In this document: positions 36,865 to 47,142 of the stretch, piece after piece | How positions within the stretch are numbered: position 1 is the stretch's first letter | Layout of the letters: the number at the start of each line of letters is the position of its first letter | NCBI GenBank assembly: GCA_019739295.1 | Contig: JAHHDV010000005.1 | Span: 1-64,000, forward strand | DNA length: 64,000 nt | Reading direction: 5' to 3' | From: Taibaiella sp. | Lineage (GTDB): Bacteria; Bacteroidota; Bacteroidia; Chitinophagales; Chitinophagaceae | Notes under the pieces: generated by a model | What the model saw: only the letters and a program-made list of their open reading frames with translations | Told to the model about the DNA's origin: nothing | Database searches by the model: none | Made by a program: the position numbers and the translations under genes

Positions 36865-37911
36865 GTGCCAGTGTTACATAACCGAATCTCTAACGATGAG
36901 CTCAAAGCCCGTATGCTGGCTGAAACCGAGTCTCGCGTTACCATTTCGTTTTACAAGTATTTTACTATATCGGAGCCCCAAAATTTCAGGGATCAGTTGT
37001 ACCTGGAATTTTCAAAGCTCAGTGTATTTGGAAGAATCTATATAGCAGCAGAAGGCATTAACGGGCAGATATCTGTCCCGGAATCCCATTTTGAAGCTTT
37101 CAAAAAGACCCTGTATGAGACTGATCCTGCCCTTAATGGTATCCGATTGAATATCGCGGTAGATGATGACGGGAAGTCCTTTTGGGTATTGAGGATGAAG
37201 GTCAGGAAGAAAATCGTGGCAGACGGGATAGATGACCCCGATTTTGATCCTTCCCGGACAGGCCGGTACCTGACTGCCCGGGACTACAATGAACTTTCTG
37301 ACCAGGAAGACACCATTATTGTAGATATGCGCAATCATTATGAATACGAGGTAGGGCATTTTGAGCGTGCTATAGAGATCCCTTCAGATACGTTCAGAGA
37401 ACAGCTGCCCATGGCTGTGGATATGCTTCAGGACAAGAAGGATAAGAATATCATCATGTATTGCACCGGAGGGATTCGTTGTGAGAAAGCCTCAGCATAC
37501 ATGTTGTATAAGGGGTTTAAAAATGTATTCCATGTCGAAGGCGGCATCATCGAGTATGCCCGCAGGGCTAAAGAGCAAAATCTCCCGGTCAAATTTATCG
37601 GTAAGAACTTTGTTTTTGACGAGCGATTGGGCGAGCGGATATCAGATGATGTAATCGCGCATTGCCACCAATGCGGTAAGCCTGCAGATACTCATACCAA
37701 TTGTATGAACGAAGGCTGTCATCTCCTGTTTATCCAATGTGAGGAATGTGCCGGGAAAATGCAGGGCTGCTGCTCTGACGAATGCAAGGATATTGTCAAT
37801 CTGCCTGAGGAAGAGCAGAAAGGAATCCGGCAAGGCATCGACAAGGGAAGAATGATTTTCAATAAATCAAAGGACCACCCGCTTCGAAAGAAATTCTCGA
37901 AAGAAAAATAG
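36865..37911 (+). CDS. trhO: tRNA uridine(34) hydroxylase TrhO (YceA-like)
   Basis: TrhO hydroxylates U34 of tRNAs in an oxygen-dependent reaction, the first step to 5-methoxyuridine-type modifications. The 348-residue protein has an N-terminal ferredoxin-like domain ([20 protein letters not shown]), a rhodanese domain with the active loop [20 protein letters not shown], and a cysteine-rich C-terminus (CHQCG, C-x4-C pairs, [16 protein letters not shown]) likely to bind zinc. The GTG start ([18 protein letters not shown]) fits the family N-terminus better than the ATG at 36913. The frame is intact. Confidence 0.92.
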   Translation: MPVLHNRISNDELKARMLAETESRVTISFYKYFTISEPQNFRDQLYLEFSKLSVFGRIYIAAEGINGQISVPESHFEAFKKTLYETDPALNGIRLNIAVDDDGKSFWVLRMKVRKKIVADGIDDPDFDPSRTGRYLTARDYNELSDQEDTIIVDMRNHYEYEVGHFERAIEIPSDTFREQLPMAVDMLQDKKDKNIIMYCTGGIRCEKASAYMLYKGFKNVFHVEGGIIEYARRAKEQNLPVKFIGKNFVFDERLGERISDDVIAHCHQCGKPADTHTNCMNEGCHLLFIQCEECAGKMQGCCSDECKDIVNLPEEEQKGIRQGIDKGRMIFNKSKDHPLRKKFSKEK

Positions 37912-37986
37912 AAGAATGCTTTTAAAACATCTTCGCGGATCTGACGCACTGAATAAAGCCTATCTGTTTTTATTATCCCGGGCCTG

Positions 37987-39067
37987 CTATAGCTCCAGGT
38001 ACTGGATATCTGAAATGATAGGGGCTATATGATCTTCCACATCTTTCTGATAGGTGTGGGTAAGGAATATCTGACCGTGCTGCATTCGGTGAAGGATATG
38101 AAATAATGTCTCAATCCTATTTCTATCCAGCTTTTCAAATATATCATCCAGCAGGAGGATGGGGGTCTTGCTGACTTCTGTCAGCACTTTGGCCTGTGCC
38201 ATTTTTAGCGCTATCAGCAACGATTTTTTTCTGACCCTGGCTTGCCTGGTGCTTAAATTGAAATCCTTCCAGTTCAAACTCCCAGTCATCCAGGTGAGCG
38301 CCTGACAATACTCTTCCTATTTCCAGTTCCCTGAGGATGGAATAAGCCTGGATTTGCGCCCATTTCCCCGAATCAATATTAGGCATATAACGGATCCGGA
38401 CCTGTTCAGTCGAGCCGCTTAATTCATGATAGAATCCCTGTACATAATCAGAAATCCTGTCCGTGATCTCCTTCCTTTTGGTGCTGATCACTTCTCCCGA
38501 TTCCATGAGCTGCTGATTGTATATTTCGACCAACTGCCGGGACCGGTTAACAGGCAGGTTCTGTTTGAGGTGTGCATTCTTCTGGGCGAGGATCTTCTGG
38601 TATTGAAGTAAAGCATCAAGGTAAGAAGGTTCCAGCTGGGAGATGATCCCGTCAAAAAATTTTCTTCTGAACTCTCCTCCCTCATTGATAATCTTGATAT
38701 CGTCCGGAGCGATCATTACAGCACAGTACTGACCGATATAAGCGCTCAGTTTATCGAATATTTTTGATTTTGAATAAATTGTCTTTTTTCCTTCTTTCCA
38801 GACACAAGCTACATCTTCGCTTTCTTGTGAAGCCGTATCTATAAATGTTCCCGACAGCCTGAACCCGTTCGTTCCCTTTTGAATATTGAATATTTCCTTA
38901 TTGTGAAAATAGCTTTTGGTAAAGCACAAATAATAAACGGCATCTAAAAGGTTGCTTTTCCCTGTTCCGTTTTTTCCAAGCACAGCTATTAGATTTCCGT
39001 CAAAATGAAACTTCCGGTTCGTGTAATTCTTAAATTGTATAAGGGTAACTTCTTTTAGTAATTTCAA
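37987..39067 (-). CDS. recF: DNA replication and repair protein RecF (frameshifted)
   Basis: RecF is an SMC-like ATPase that helps load RecA at gaps. The N-terminal lobe has LIQFKNYTNRKFHFDGN and Walker A LGKNGTGKSNLLDAVYYL near residue 32. The C-terminal lobe has HQASQGQKKSLLIALKMAQ and Walker B PILLLDDIFEKLDRNRIE. These are in two frames, joined at the T run near 38225, where one base too many breaks QGQKK/SLLIA. Repaired length is about 360 residues. Divergent from pdhA, with overlapping promoter boxes. Confidence 0.92.
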
Positions 39068-39083
39068 AATAAAAATAATTTAC

Positions 39084-39100
39084 TAATTTCGTCAAAAATA
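39084..39100. promoter_or_regulatory. Divergent promoter boxes for recF and pdhA
   Basis: Minus strand: TATTTTTG (39093-39100), 25 bases before recF. Plus strand: TAATTTCG (39084-39091), a one-base variant, 17 bases before the GTG of pdhA. The two directions compete for the same 17 bases. Confidence 0.4.
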
Positions 39101-39108
39101 AAAAAACT

Positions 39109-40101
39109 GTGCAGACACAATTTGGTAAAGAAACATATTTATACTGGTATGAGTCCATGTTGCTTCAAAGAAAATTTGAAGAGAAAGCTGGGCAATTATA
39201 TGGGATGCAAAAGATCAGGGGATTCTGTCATTTATATATCGGACAGGAAGCCGTTTCCTCCGGAATGATGACTGCTCTTAGAGATAATGACAATGTGATT
39301 ACTGCTTACCGGGATCACGGTCTGGCTATTGTCAAAGGTATTTCTCCCAATGAATGTATGGCTGAACTATTCGGAAAAGCTACAGGTTGTACCAAAGGTA
39401 AAGGAGGATCCATGCACTTCTTTTCAAAAGAGAAAAGATTTTTCGGTGGTCATGGTATTGTGGGTGGCCAGATCGGTCTTGGAGCCGGTATCGCTCTTGC
39501 AGAGCAATACCAGGGTACAGACAATGTTACCGTTACGATGTTCGGAGATGGAGCTGCAAGGCAGGGTTTGCTGCATGAGACCTTTAATATGGCAATGTTA
39601 TGGAATCTTCCGGTGATCTTTGTTTGTGAAAATAACCATTATGCCATGGGGACTTCTGTATCGAGGACCTCAAAGGTATTGGATATTTACACCCTTGCTG
39701 ATGCATATCAGATGCCTGCAGATTCTGTGGATGGTATGAAGCCCGAAGATGTTCATATCGCTATGGAAAGAGCTGCCAAAAGGGCCAGAGAAGGAGGAGG
39801 GCCTACATTCTTAGAGATCAAGACTTACAGGTACAGGGGACACTCAATGAGTGATCCTGCGAAATACCGTACCAAAGAAGAATTGGAAGAATACAAATTA
39901 CATGATCCTATTGAATATGTGAAACAAGTTGTCCTGGATGAGGGATATGCAACAGAAAAGGAAATCGAGCAGATCAATGAGCGCATCAAGCTGCAGGTCG
40001 ACGAATCTGTGAAATTTGCAGAAGAAAGTCCTTTACCCGATGACAGCGAATTGTATAAAGACATTTATGTGGAGGACGACTATCCCTATATAGTCGATTG
40101 A
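39109..40101 (+). CDS. pdhA: Pyruvate dehydrogenase E1 component, alpha subunit
   Basis: The thiamine-diphosphate subunit that decarboxylates pyruvate for the pyruvate dehydrogenase complex. 330 residues from GTG 39109. The TPP motif spans MFGDGAARQGLLHETFNMA to VFVCENN (GDG-N26-NN type). Substrate and phosphorylation-loop-like stretches YRYRGHSMSDPAKYR and the GGSMHFFSKEKRFFGGHGIV block are typical of PDH E1 alpha of this size. The beta subunit and E2 are not adjacent; a TPR protein follows after a terminator. The frame is intact. Confidence 0.92.
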   Translation: MQTQFGKETYLYWYESMLLQRKFEEKAGQLYGMQKIRGFCHLYIGQEAVSSGMMTALRDNDNVITAYRDHGLAIVKGISPNECMAELFGKATGCTKGKGGSMHFFSKEKRFFGGHGIVGGQIGLGAGIALAEQYQGTDNVTVTMFGDGAARQGLLHETFNMAMLWNLPVIFVCENNHYAMGTSVSRTSKVLDIYTLADAYQMPADSVDGMKPEDVHIAMERAAKRAREGGGPTFLEIKTYRYRGHSMSDPAKYRTKEELEEYKLHDPIEYVKQVVLDEGYATEKEIEQINERIKLQVDESVKFAEESPLPDDSELYKDIYVEDDYPYIVD

Positions 40102-40118
40102 TCCTTTAAGGATTGTAA

Positions 40119-40165
40119 TGCAAGGGCTCCGATCTCAATGATCGGAGCCCTTTGCAATTTTTTTA
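40119..40165 (+). terminator. Intrinsic terminator after pdhA
   Basis: AAGGGCTCCGATC pairs with GATCGGAGCCCTT, loop TCAAT, followed by GCAATTTTTTT. Confidence 0.88.
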
Positions 40166-40273
40166 ATCAAAAGATCATATATGTTTAAAAAAAGGGTAAT
40201 TAGTCCCCGTCTGGGCAGGAGTTTAAATAAAAAATGTGTATAACAATGATTTTTTAAATTATAAAGATTCCAT

Positions 40274-40281
40274 TATCTTTG
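40274..40281 (+). promoter_or_regulatory. -7 promoter box for TPR gene
   Basis: TATCTTTG, 28 bases before the ATG at 40310. Confidence 0.45.
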
Positions 40282-40309
40282 CCCACCAAATTTAACAGGA
40301 TATTAATTC

Positions 40310-40990
40310 ATGTCAACAATTAAAAAAAATACGGAAGTCTCTGAAGTAGAGGAAATCAGGAAGAAGACTTCCAGAAGCATCGTTCAGAATCAAAAACTGA
40401 TCACCGGTATCATTATTGCCGTTGTCGTGTTGATCGGAGGTTATTTTGGCTATCAGGCTTTTATCCAAAAGCCGAATGAAGAAAAAGCCAGTAACGCTAT
40501 GTTTACCGCTGAGCAGTATTTTGGTATGGATTCATTCAGCCTGGCGCTGAATGGAGATGGTCAGAAAGACGGGTTTGCGAATGTAATCAGCAAATACGGC
40601 AGCACCAAAGCAGGTAATCTGGCCCGTTACTATGCGGCTGCCTGTTATCTTCATCTCGGACAGCCACAGGAAGCTGTAAAGCATCTGGAGAAATTCAATG
40701 CAAAAGGTACGGATTTTGAAGCCTTGTCTGCAGGACTGCTTGCAGCTGCTTATGACGAGAGTGGCAATAAAGAAAAAGCATTGGATCAATATACCAAAGC
40801 CGTAAAGTTTAAAAATGCAATGACTGCACCATTTTACTTGAGGTGTGCGTCGATTATTGCCTACGATCTGGGTAAGACCCAGGATGCTGTCACGTTCGAA
40901 CAGCAAATAAAGAAGGAATACCCGAATAGTCCGCAATCCAGGGATACAGATAAGTATTTAGCATTGTATGGTCACATTTCTTTTGATTAA
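40310..40990 (+). CDS. Membrane-anchored TPR protein
   Basis: A 226-residue protein with a charged N-terminus, one membrane segment (LITGIIIAVVVLIGGYFGY, residues 27-45) and three to four TPR-like helix pairs (KAGNLARYYAAACYLHLGQP, LSAGLLAAAYDESGNKEKAL, LRCASIIAYDLGKTQDAVTF). The layout is that of YfgM/AncA-type envelope proteins that work with the Sec translocon or outer-membrane assembly, but this is a similarity of shape only. The frame is intact, with its own promoter and terminator. Confidence 0.78.
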   Translation: MSTIKKNTEVSEVEEIRKKTSRSIVQNQKLITGIIIAVVVLIGGYFGYQAFIQKPNEEKASNAMFTAEQYFGMDSFSLALNGDGQKDGFANVISKYGSTKAGNLARYYAAACYLHLGQPQEAVKHLEKFNAKGTDFEALSAGLLAAAYDESGNKEKALDQYTKAVKFKNAMTAPFYLRCASIIAYDLGKTQDAVTFEQQIKKEYPNSPQSRDTDKYLALYGHISFD

Positions 40991-41015
40991 TCAAGTCCAC
41001 TGAAGCAATTATAAG

Positions 41016-41050
41016 AAAGGCGACCATGAAGATGGTCGCCTTTATTTTTT
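41016..41050 (+). terminator. Intrinsic terminator
   Basis: AAAGGCGACCAT pairs with ATGGTCGCCTTT, loop GAAG, followed by ATTTTTT. Confidence 0.88.
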
Positions 41051-41073
41051 ATATTAAACCTTAAAATAAATCT

Positions 41074-42282
41074 ATGACAATTTCCAACGCCACTTTAACA
41101 GAAGCAGCAAACCGGTTTGGCACTCCTCTGTATGTTTATGATACGCAAAAGATAGAAGAGCAATATTCCAAGTTGAAGCATGCTTTCCAGGAAGCGCATA
41201 CCCGGTTTTTCTATGCTTGTAAGGCTTTGACCAATATCAATATCCTTAAGTATATGCAGCAACTGGGAGCAGGTCTGGACTGTGTGAGCATTCAGGAAGT
41301 AAAGTTGGGATTAAGAGCAGGATTTGCACCGGAAGATATTATGTTTACGCCTAATTGTGTGGATTTTGATGAGATTGTAGCCGGTAAGGAGCTGGGTGTG
41401 CATATTAATATAGATAATATTTCTATTTTAGAGCGGTTTGGCAATACTTATGGGAATAGCTACCCGGTATGTATCCGGCTGAACCCGCATATTATGGCAG
41501 GTGGTAATTATAAAATTTCTACCGGTCATATCGATAGCAAATTCGGGATTTCCATTCACCAGTTAAGGCATGTAGAGCGCGTCATCCAATCTACAGGCAT
41601 CAAGGTCAATGGCATCCATATGCATACAGGTTCCGAGATCAAGGATGTGCATACTTTCTTATTGGGAATGGATGTAATGATGGAATTGGCGGAGCATTTC
41701 CCGGATATCGAATTTATAGATTTAGGCTCAGGGTTCAAAGTCCCATATACCCGCGATGAGGTGGAGACGGATGTGAAAGAGCTGGGGAAGAGGGTTGCCG
41801 AGATTGCGGAACAATACGAAGCAGAGCATGGCAGGAAGATTGAATTCTGGTTTGAACCGGGGAAATTCCTGGTGGCAGAATGCGGTCACCTGCTGGTGAA
41901 GGCCAATGTGATCAAGCATACGACTGCTACCGTCTTCGTAGGGGTCAACTCAGGTTTCAATCACCTGATCCGGCCTATGTTCTACGACGCTTATCATAAG
42001 ATTGAAAATATATCCAATGAAAACGGGTCTGAAAGAATATATACCGTAGTAGGAAATATATGTGAGACAGATACTTTTGCCTGGGACAGGAAGCTTAATG
42101 AAGTTAAAGAATCGGATATTCTGGTTTTCAGGAATGCAGGAGCCTATGGTTTTGAGATGAGCTCCAACTTCAATTCCAGGTTCAAACCTGCAGAGGTGAT
42201 GTGGCACAATGATGCTTTGCACTTGATCCGGAGAAGAGATGAACTGGAAGACCTGCTGGCGAAGCAAATAGAGGTCCTATAA
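41074..42282 (+). CDS. lysA: Diaminopimelate decarboxylase
   Basis: A PLP enzyme (alanine racemase fold) that makes lysine from meso-diaminopimelate. 402 residues. The PLP lysine is K50 in FFYACKALTN. Further motifs are GIHMHTGSEI, FIDLGSGFKVPY, EPGKFLVAECGHLLV with the substrate arginine-type site, and GNICETDTFAWDRKL and GAYGFEMSSNFNSR near the end. A carboxynorspermidine decarboxylase is less likely because the CESxD-type motif here reads CETDTFA with LysA spacing. The frame is intact. It starts 24 bases after the terminator of the TPR gene. Confidence 0.9.
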   Translation: MTISNATLTEAANRFGTPLYVYDTQKIEEQYSKLKHAFQEAHTRFFYACKALTNINILKYMQQLGAGLDCVSIQEVKLGLRAGFAPEDIMFTPNCVDFDEIVAGKELGVHINIDNISILERFGNTYGNSYPVCIRLNPHIMAGGNYKISTGHIDSKFGISIHQLRHVERVIQSTGIKVNGIHMHTGSEIKDVHTFLLGMDVMMELAEHFPDIEFIDLGSGFKVPYTRDEVETDVKELGKRVAEIAEQYEAEHGRKIEFWFEPGKFLVAECGHLLVKANVIKHTTATVFVGVNSGFNHLIRPMFYDAYHKIENISNENGSERIYTVVGNICETDTFAWDRKLNEVKESDILVFRNAGAYGFEMSSNFNSRFKPAEVMWHNDALHLIRRRDELEDLLAKQIEVL

Positions 42283-42374
42283 TGATATTATTATCCATCT
42301 GATACCTGAAAAATGCTCAATTAAAGAAAATTTACTACCTTTAGGAGATTAAAACCCTATAATAAATATTCAAA

Positions 42375-43390
42375 ATGAAAAAAGCTTTATTCATCCTTGC
42401 TTCAGGAGTGATTTTTTCTACTGCTCAAGCACAAGTTATTACAAACGGTTCATTTGAGACGTGGGTAGATGTAGGCGGATCCGTGGATTGGGAACGTCCG
42501 GAAGGATTTCACGCTTCGGACAAAACGCTGAATGATATTTCTGCTTTACTGGCATTAAGCGGATACCCGATTACTCCGGAGAATCAGATGACCAGGAATG
42601 CAGAAATAACTTATGAAGGAGATCATTCCGTACAATTGACAAGTAAATTTTTTAGGTGCATCTCTGGGCGTGGTCCCATGTCTGATGGCCAACGGCTCCA
42701 TTGTAATTGACGTGGAAGCTGCTATGGAGGGATTGTCAGGCTCTATAGAAGGTATCGAGGAGATTATCGAAGTTAAACGGTGGCACTCCGGTGTTAGGAA
42801 AAGTGGCCGATAGCCTCGTCGTTTATGTTTAATGTCCCTGTAGCTAATGAAGATTCTTCTGCCATTATCGTTCAGGCTAAGAAAAATATCGATGGTACGG
42901 TTGTGGTTATCGGTAGCGGATTTGCAGGTATTGCCGGAGAAGAGGGATTCCAGAGGATCAAAGTGGATATCGAGTATGAAGATGATGAAGTAAGAAGTAC
43001 AGATACCATTGTCGTGATGGTCATCAGTTCTTCAAATGTTCCTGAAGATGAGGAGATCTTCGGTGCTACGGATGACAATGCTATTTATGTAGATCAGATG
43101 AGCCTCTATGTATCTGAAGAATCTTCCGGTATTCATTCCATTGAGAAAGCGGATCTTGGAATTGAAGTATACCCTAATCCGGCAACTTCCCAGGTGAACT
43201 TCAGGAATGAAAAGGTGAAAAAACGGTCTGTTGAATATCTTCGCGGTAGACGGCAAATTGATGCACCAGCATCCTTTGAAAGAGGGGTGTCAATACTGTG
43301 GAGCTTTCTGCTTATCCTTCAGGTATGTATCATTACGAGTTGGTGGATACCGACTTGAATCAAAGGCAAACCGGATCATTTATAAAATAA
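42375..43390 (+). CDS. Secreted protein with T9SS sorting domain (frameshifted)
   Basis: Signal peptide MKKALFILASGVIFSTAQAQ, then a lectin-like or carbohydrate-binding-type beta domain (NGSFETWVDVGGSVDWERPE, typical of the opening of such modules). After frame changes near 42650 and 42810 it continues as AIIVQAKKNIDGTVVVIGSG and YVDQMSLYVSE. The ending is a type A sorting domain (IEVYPNPATSQVNF, then FAVDGKLMHQHPL and AYPSGMYHYELVD), reached through further indels near 43220 and 43285. Repaired length is about 335 residues. The protein would be exported by the type IX system. Ligand unknown. Confidence 0.78.
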
Positions 43391-43402
43391 GTGAACATCA
43401 GC

Positions 43403-43441
43403 AGAAATGCCGGTCCCAGTAAAAGGACCGGCATTTTTGTT
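43403..43441 (+). terminator. Intrinsic terminator
   Basis: AAATGCCGGTCC pairs with GGACCGGCATTT, followed by a T-rich run. Confidence 0.87.
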
Positions 43442-43474
43442 TTTAAGTCAGCAAAGATTTTGGTATGAGATGTT

Positions 43475-43482
43475 TATCTTTG
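43475..43482 (+). promoter_or_regulatory. -7 promoter box for M28 peptidase
   Basis: TATCTTTG, 27 bases before the ATG at 43510. Confidence 0.45.
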
Positions 43483-43509
43483 AGTTCATCATAAATCCTA
43501 CTTTAGTTC

Positions 43510-45076
43510 ATGAGAATAATCCGATCTTTTTTTGCTTTAGGCCTTTCAGGTTTATTGGCAATACAGCATTCCATAGCGCAACCCCGCACAGAGACTATTG
43601 ATCAGCTGCTCGAAGAAGTAAATGCGCATTCAGAATTAGAAAACCTGGGCATGCAATTGATGGATGATATAGGTCCCCGGTTGATAGGAAGCCCGCAGAT
43701 GCTGGCAGCCAATGCGTGGATTGTCAATACTTATAAATCCTGGGGCATAGAGGCCTGGGTCTGAGGAGTATGGGGTATGGAAGGCATGGGAAAGAGGCAG
43801 TACTTCGGTAGAAATGACATCACCAAGGCTTGAAAGTCATTAGAAGCCATCCAGCTGGCCTGGTGTCCTGCCACCGGGAAACCTGTTCATACTGAAGTGG
43901 TCATGCTGCCTGAATTTTAGAGATAGTATGAGCTTTGTGCAATGGCTTCCTCAGGTAAAAGGAAAAATCGTATTGATCTCTAAACCGGAAATTATCCGGC
44001 CGCCCGGATGATAACTGGGAGACCAATGCCTTGGCGCAGGATTATGATGCATTTCTGAAAAGAAAAAAAGAGCATAACGAGGCCTGGAATGAAAACCTGA
44101 AACGTATCGGGCTCAATATGAGGACGCTTCCCCAGGCAATGGAAGACGCCGGGGCGGCAGCTTTGATTTTCTACGTATTGGGCTGGAGGCTGGGGCGCTC
44201 AGCGTATATTTGCTGCCCGAACCGAAAAGATCCCGAATGTCAATGTAAGCCTGGAAGATTATAATTTATTGTGCCGGTATATCCAAAGAGGGATTACCCC
44301 TAAGCTAAAGGTCGCTACATCTTCTAAGAACTTAGGTATGAATCCTGCACTGAATACTTTCGGGATGATCAAAGGAAAAGAACATCCGGAAGAGTATGTA
44401 TTCCTGTTCTGCACACCTGGATAGCTGGGATGCAGCTACGGGCGCCACGGATAATGGTACAGGTACTATTTTGATGATGGAAGTCCATGAGGATCCTGAA
44501 GAAAATCTATCCCAATCCTAAGCGTTTCCATTATCGCAGGACACTGGGGTGGGGAAGAACAGGGGACTGAATGGTTCGAAAGCTTATGTTGCCGATCATC
44601 CGGATATGATGTCAAAGATTTCCGTATTGTTCAACCAGGACAATGGCACGGGCAGAATCAATTGGATCAATGGTAAACGGGTTCCTGGATGCTTATGATT
44701 ATTTCCGGAGATGGATGGCTTATCTTCCTGAAGCCAACAGGAATGAGATCAAAACAGATTTTCCGGGTAATCCGGGCAAGGCAGGTTCTGATTATGCCCC
44801 TTTTGTCGCCTCAGGAGTCCCCGCCTTTTTTCCTGATCGGTCACAGCTGGGATTATGGAAGTTATACCTGGCATACGCAGATCGATACTTATGACAAGAT
44901 TGTATTCGAAGATGTAAGAAAGAATGCGGAAACGATTGCCATAATGGTCTACCTGGCCTGTGAAGAGCCTGAAATGTTCAGCCGTAGAAAAAGCACAATT
45001 GCCTGTTGATGTGAAGACGGGTAAGCAGGATGAATGGCCTCAGCCGGGGGAACCCAACAGAGATGGGAAATACTGA
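43510..45076 (+). CDS. Secreted M28-family metallopeptidase (heavily frameshifted)
   Basis: Signal peptide (FFALGLSGLLAIQHSIAQ), then a carboxypeptidase Q-like layout: ENLGMQLMDDIGPRLIGSPQ, a PA-type insert (KGKIVLISKPEI) and the zinc peptidase domain. The zinc ligands are seen in HLDSWDAATGATDNGTG (His and Asp), GGEEQGL (catalytic and metal Glu), VLFNQDNGTGR (Asp) and WHTQIDTYDKI (His). At least seven frame changes occur (near 43763, 43835, 43915, 44000, 44200, 44420, 44490, 44690). The end PGEPNRDGKY lies at 45076. Repaired length is about 520 residues. The density of breaks is the highest in the window, so real decay cannot be ruled out, but all ligands survive. Confidence 0.78.
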
Positions 45077-45114
45077 TGACCACAGATAAGTGCGCAGAAG
45101 CGGAGATAAAAAAT

Positions 45115-45150
45115 TAAACCGTCCCCTTTCCGGGGACGGTTTTGTTTTAT
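45115..45150. terminator. Terminator between M28 gene and queA
   Basis: AAACCGTCCCC pairs with GGGGACGGTTT, loop TTTCC, then TGTTTTATTTT, between convergent genes. Confidence 0.87.
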
Positions 45151-45165
45151 TTTGAATGTGCTCTT

Positions 45166-46219
45166 TTATAAGACCAGCATGGCATCTCCATAAGTGAAGA
45201 AGTTGTATTTTTCTTTTTTTTGCGATCTCATAAGCATCCCATAGCTAAGTCGTAACCTGCAAATGCCGCGACCATTATCTGCAAGCTGGTCTTGGGCAGG
45301 TGGAAGTTAGTGATAAGAGAATCTGCAATAGAGAAATCAAACGGAGGATGGATGAAAATATTGGTCCAGCCTTCGGATGGCTTTAAAAAATCCCCTGGAA
45401 GTAATGGTGCTTTCCAAAGCCCTGCAGGAAGTAGTACCCACAGCACATACCCTGTGATTGTTCTCTTTAGCCCTGTTCACAATCTCACATGCCAGTTCAT
45501 CTACTTTGTAATATTCTGCGTCCATCTTGTGTTTGCTCAGGTCTTCCACTTCAATAGGTCTGAACGTTCCTAAACCTGTGTGAAGGGTTACTTCTGCAAA
45601 CTGTACGCCTTTGATCTCTAGCAGCTTGATCAGTTCCCTGCTGAAGTGAAGCCCCGCAGTAGGTGCTGCTACGGCTCCTTCATATTTAGCATATACAGTC
45701 TGATAGCGCTCATCGTCCTCAGTAGTAGGCGTTCTTTTAAAAAAACTTAGGTAACGGAGTCTCCCCGAGGCTGTATAGCCTGGCTCTGAACTCTTCGTCA
45801 TTCCCATCATAAAGAAAGCGGATGGTACGACCTCTTGAAGTTGTGTTATCAATTACCTCTGCTACCAGGTCCTCATCCTCACCGAAATACAGTTTATTGC
45901 CTACACGGATTTTTCTGGCAGGTTCTACGATGACGTCCCAGAGCCTGTTGGTCTTATTCAGTTCACGAAGCAGGAATACTTCAATGCTTGCCCCGGTTTT
46001 TTCCTTCTTACCATAAAGTCTCGCAGGGAATACTTTAGTATTGTTGACCACCATTACGTCTTTATCATCAAAGTAGTCCAGTACATCTCTGAAAGTTTTG
46101 TGTTCGATCTTACCGGAATCTTTGTGAACAACCATTAAGCGGCTATCATCTCGGTTGGTTTTTGGGTGTTGGGGGATGAGATTGATGTCTAGATCAAATC
46201 TGAATTGGGATAATTTCAT
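45166..46219 (-). CDS. queA: tRNA preQ1 ribosyltransferase-isomerase QueA (frameshifted)
   Basis: QueA transfers ribose from SAM to preQ1 at tRNA position 34 on the way to queuosine. N-terminus [19 protein letters not shown] and [18 protein letters not shown], then [19 protein letters not shown], then [14 protein letters not shown] and [16 protein letters not shown]. The protein lies in three frames joined near 45745 (T run), near 45400 and near 45240. After the last repair the C-terminus reads [13 protein letters not shown], the family's usual end, at 45166. Repaired length is about 350 residues. Confidence 0.93.
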
Positions 46220-46262
46220 ATCTTACGGGATATGTATTTGGTTAGATGATGTAAAAAGACTG

Positions 46263-46270
46263 CAAATGTA
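46263..46270 (-). promoter_or_regulatory. -7 promoter box for queA
   Basis: TACATTTG on the minus strand, 43 bases before the ATG. Confidence 0.42.
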
Positions 46271-46451
46271 AGAAAAAAATCAATTTATACCTGCATAAAT
46301 TTTTTGGCCCCTCAACAGAGGGTACTGTTATGGATATTGGAATCTAAATGTAATTTATTGATAAAAACTACGATTTGTCCTAAAAAAAGAGGAAAAGTTT
46401 AAACTATTTTGTTTCTTTAAACTCTAATTCAAAATCTTTAAAACCTAACAG

Positions 46452-46766
46452 ATGAAAAAAATAATTTTTGCTTTAGCTACTATCTCTCTAATAAATTATA
46501 CTGCATTTGCCCAGTCGGATGATGATAAGAAGCAGGAAAATAAAAAGCAACTCCAGGAATCCATGATCAAAGATCTTACTGAAATGGGTCTACCTGAGGA
46601 TCAGGCCGCACCATTAGCTGACTGTCTTTCTACTAAAATGGTAGATAATCTTTCCGATAAAGAGGTAGAGGAAGCGCTGAAAGTGGATGAAAATAATCCG
46701 GGTTCAGATGAATTGAATGAAAAGGTACAAAAATATGCGGAAGAGTGCTTCGCAGAGATGCAATAA
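46452..46766 (+). CDS. Small exported helical protein
   Basis: A 104-residue protein with a signal peptide (MKKIIFALATISLINYTAFA, cleavage before QSDDD). The mature part is charged and helical: KQLQESMIKDLTEMGLPEDQ, APLADCLSTKMVDNLSDKEV, VQKYAEECFAEMQ. Its two cysteines (in ADCLS and EECFA) could form one disulfide in the periplasm. No family was recognised. It stands alone between queA and a further small gene, with a terminator behind it. Confidence 0.72.
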   Translation: MKKIIFALATISLINYTAFAQSDDDKKQENKKQLQESMIKDLTEMGLPEDQAAPLADCLSTKMVDNLSDKEVEEALKVDENNPGSDELNEKVQKYAEECFAEMQ

Positions 46767-46793
46767 TCATTGATTTTTATATACAATGTAATT

Positions 46794-46822
46794 AAAGGGG
46801 CTTCTAAAAGCCCCTTATTTGT
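46794..46822. terminator. Terminator hairpin
   Basis: AAGGGGCT pairs with AGCCCCTT, loop TCTAAA, then ATTTGTTG. A second hairpin (GTTGTTC/GAACAAC, 46821-46841) overlaps its far side and would serve the opposite strand. Confidence 0.72.
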
Positions 46823-46847
46823 TGTTCCCGGTAAGAACAACAACCCC

Positions 46848-46952
46848 TTAATTTAAGGATAGAATATCTGCGGCTACCGTTGTTGTGCTTCCGCTTTCAT
46901 TGCCTGTTCTGTGTACTGTAGTATTATCGAAAAGAATAGGGTCCCGTTCCAT
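46848..46952 (-). CDS. Possible 34-residue peptide
   Basis: ATG 46952 opens MERDPILFDNTTVHRTGN, then ESGSTTTVAADILSLN and a stop at 46848, directly before a hairpin at 46821-46841 on the same strand. Composition is polar and codon-like, but there is no promoter match. The remaining part of the spacer 46767-47142 shows only the promoter of the next gene. Confidence 0.3.
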   Translation of the reverse strand: MERDPILFDNTTVHRTGNESGSTTTVAADILSLN

Positions 46953-47114
46953 TTATTTTGCAATATGCAAGAAGTTTTAAGTGTTGCATCCTGAAGTTGA
47001 GGCATTCAGGTATCTAATCCTCAGCCGATTTTATTTTTTCTTATATTATAATAATGCTTCTAATAATAATATTTGATTAACATTATACAATCTGATATTT
47101 TGGCTACTTAAAGG

Positions 47115-47122
47115 TATCTTTG
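47115..47122 (+). promoter_or_regulatory. -7 promoter box for small exported protein
   Basis: TATCTTTG, 20 bases before the ATG at 47143. Confidence 0.45.
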
Positions 47123-47142
47123 CGTACATTCATCAGCACTTC

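Noticed and set aside
43510..45076. M28 peptidase as a true pseudogene
   Set aside because: All zinc ligands and both ends survive, and neighbouring essential genes such as queA have the same kind of breaks. Decay cannot be excluded but is not the simpler view.
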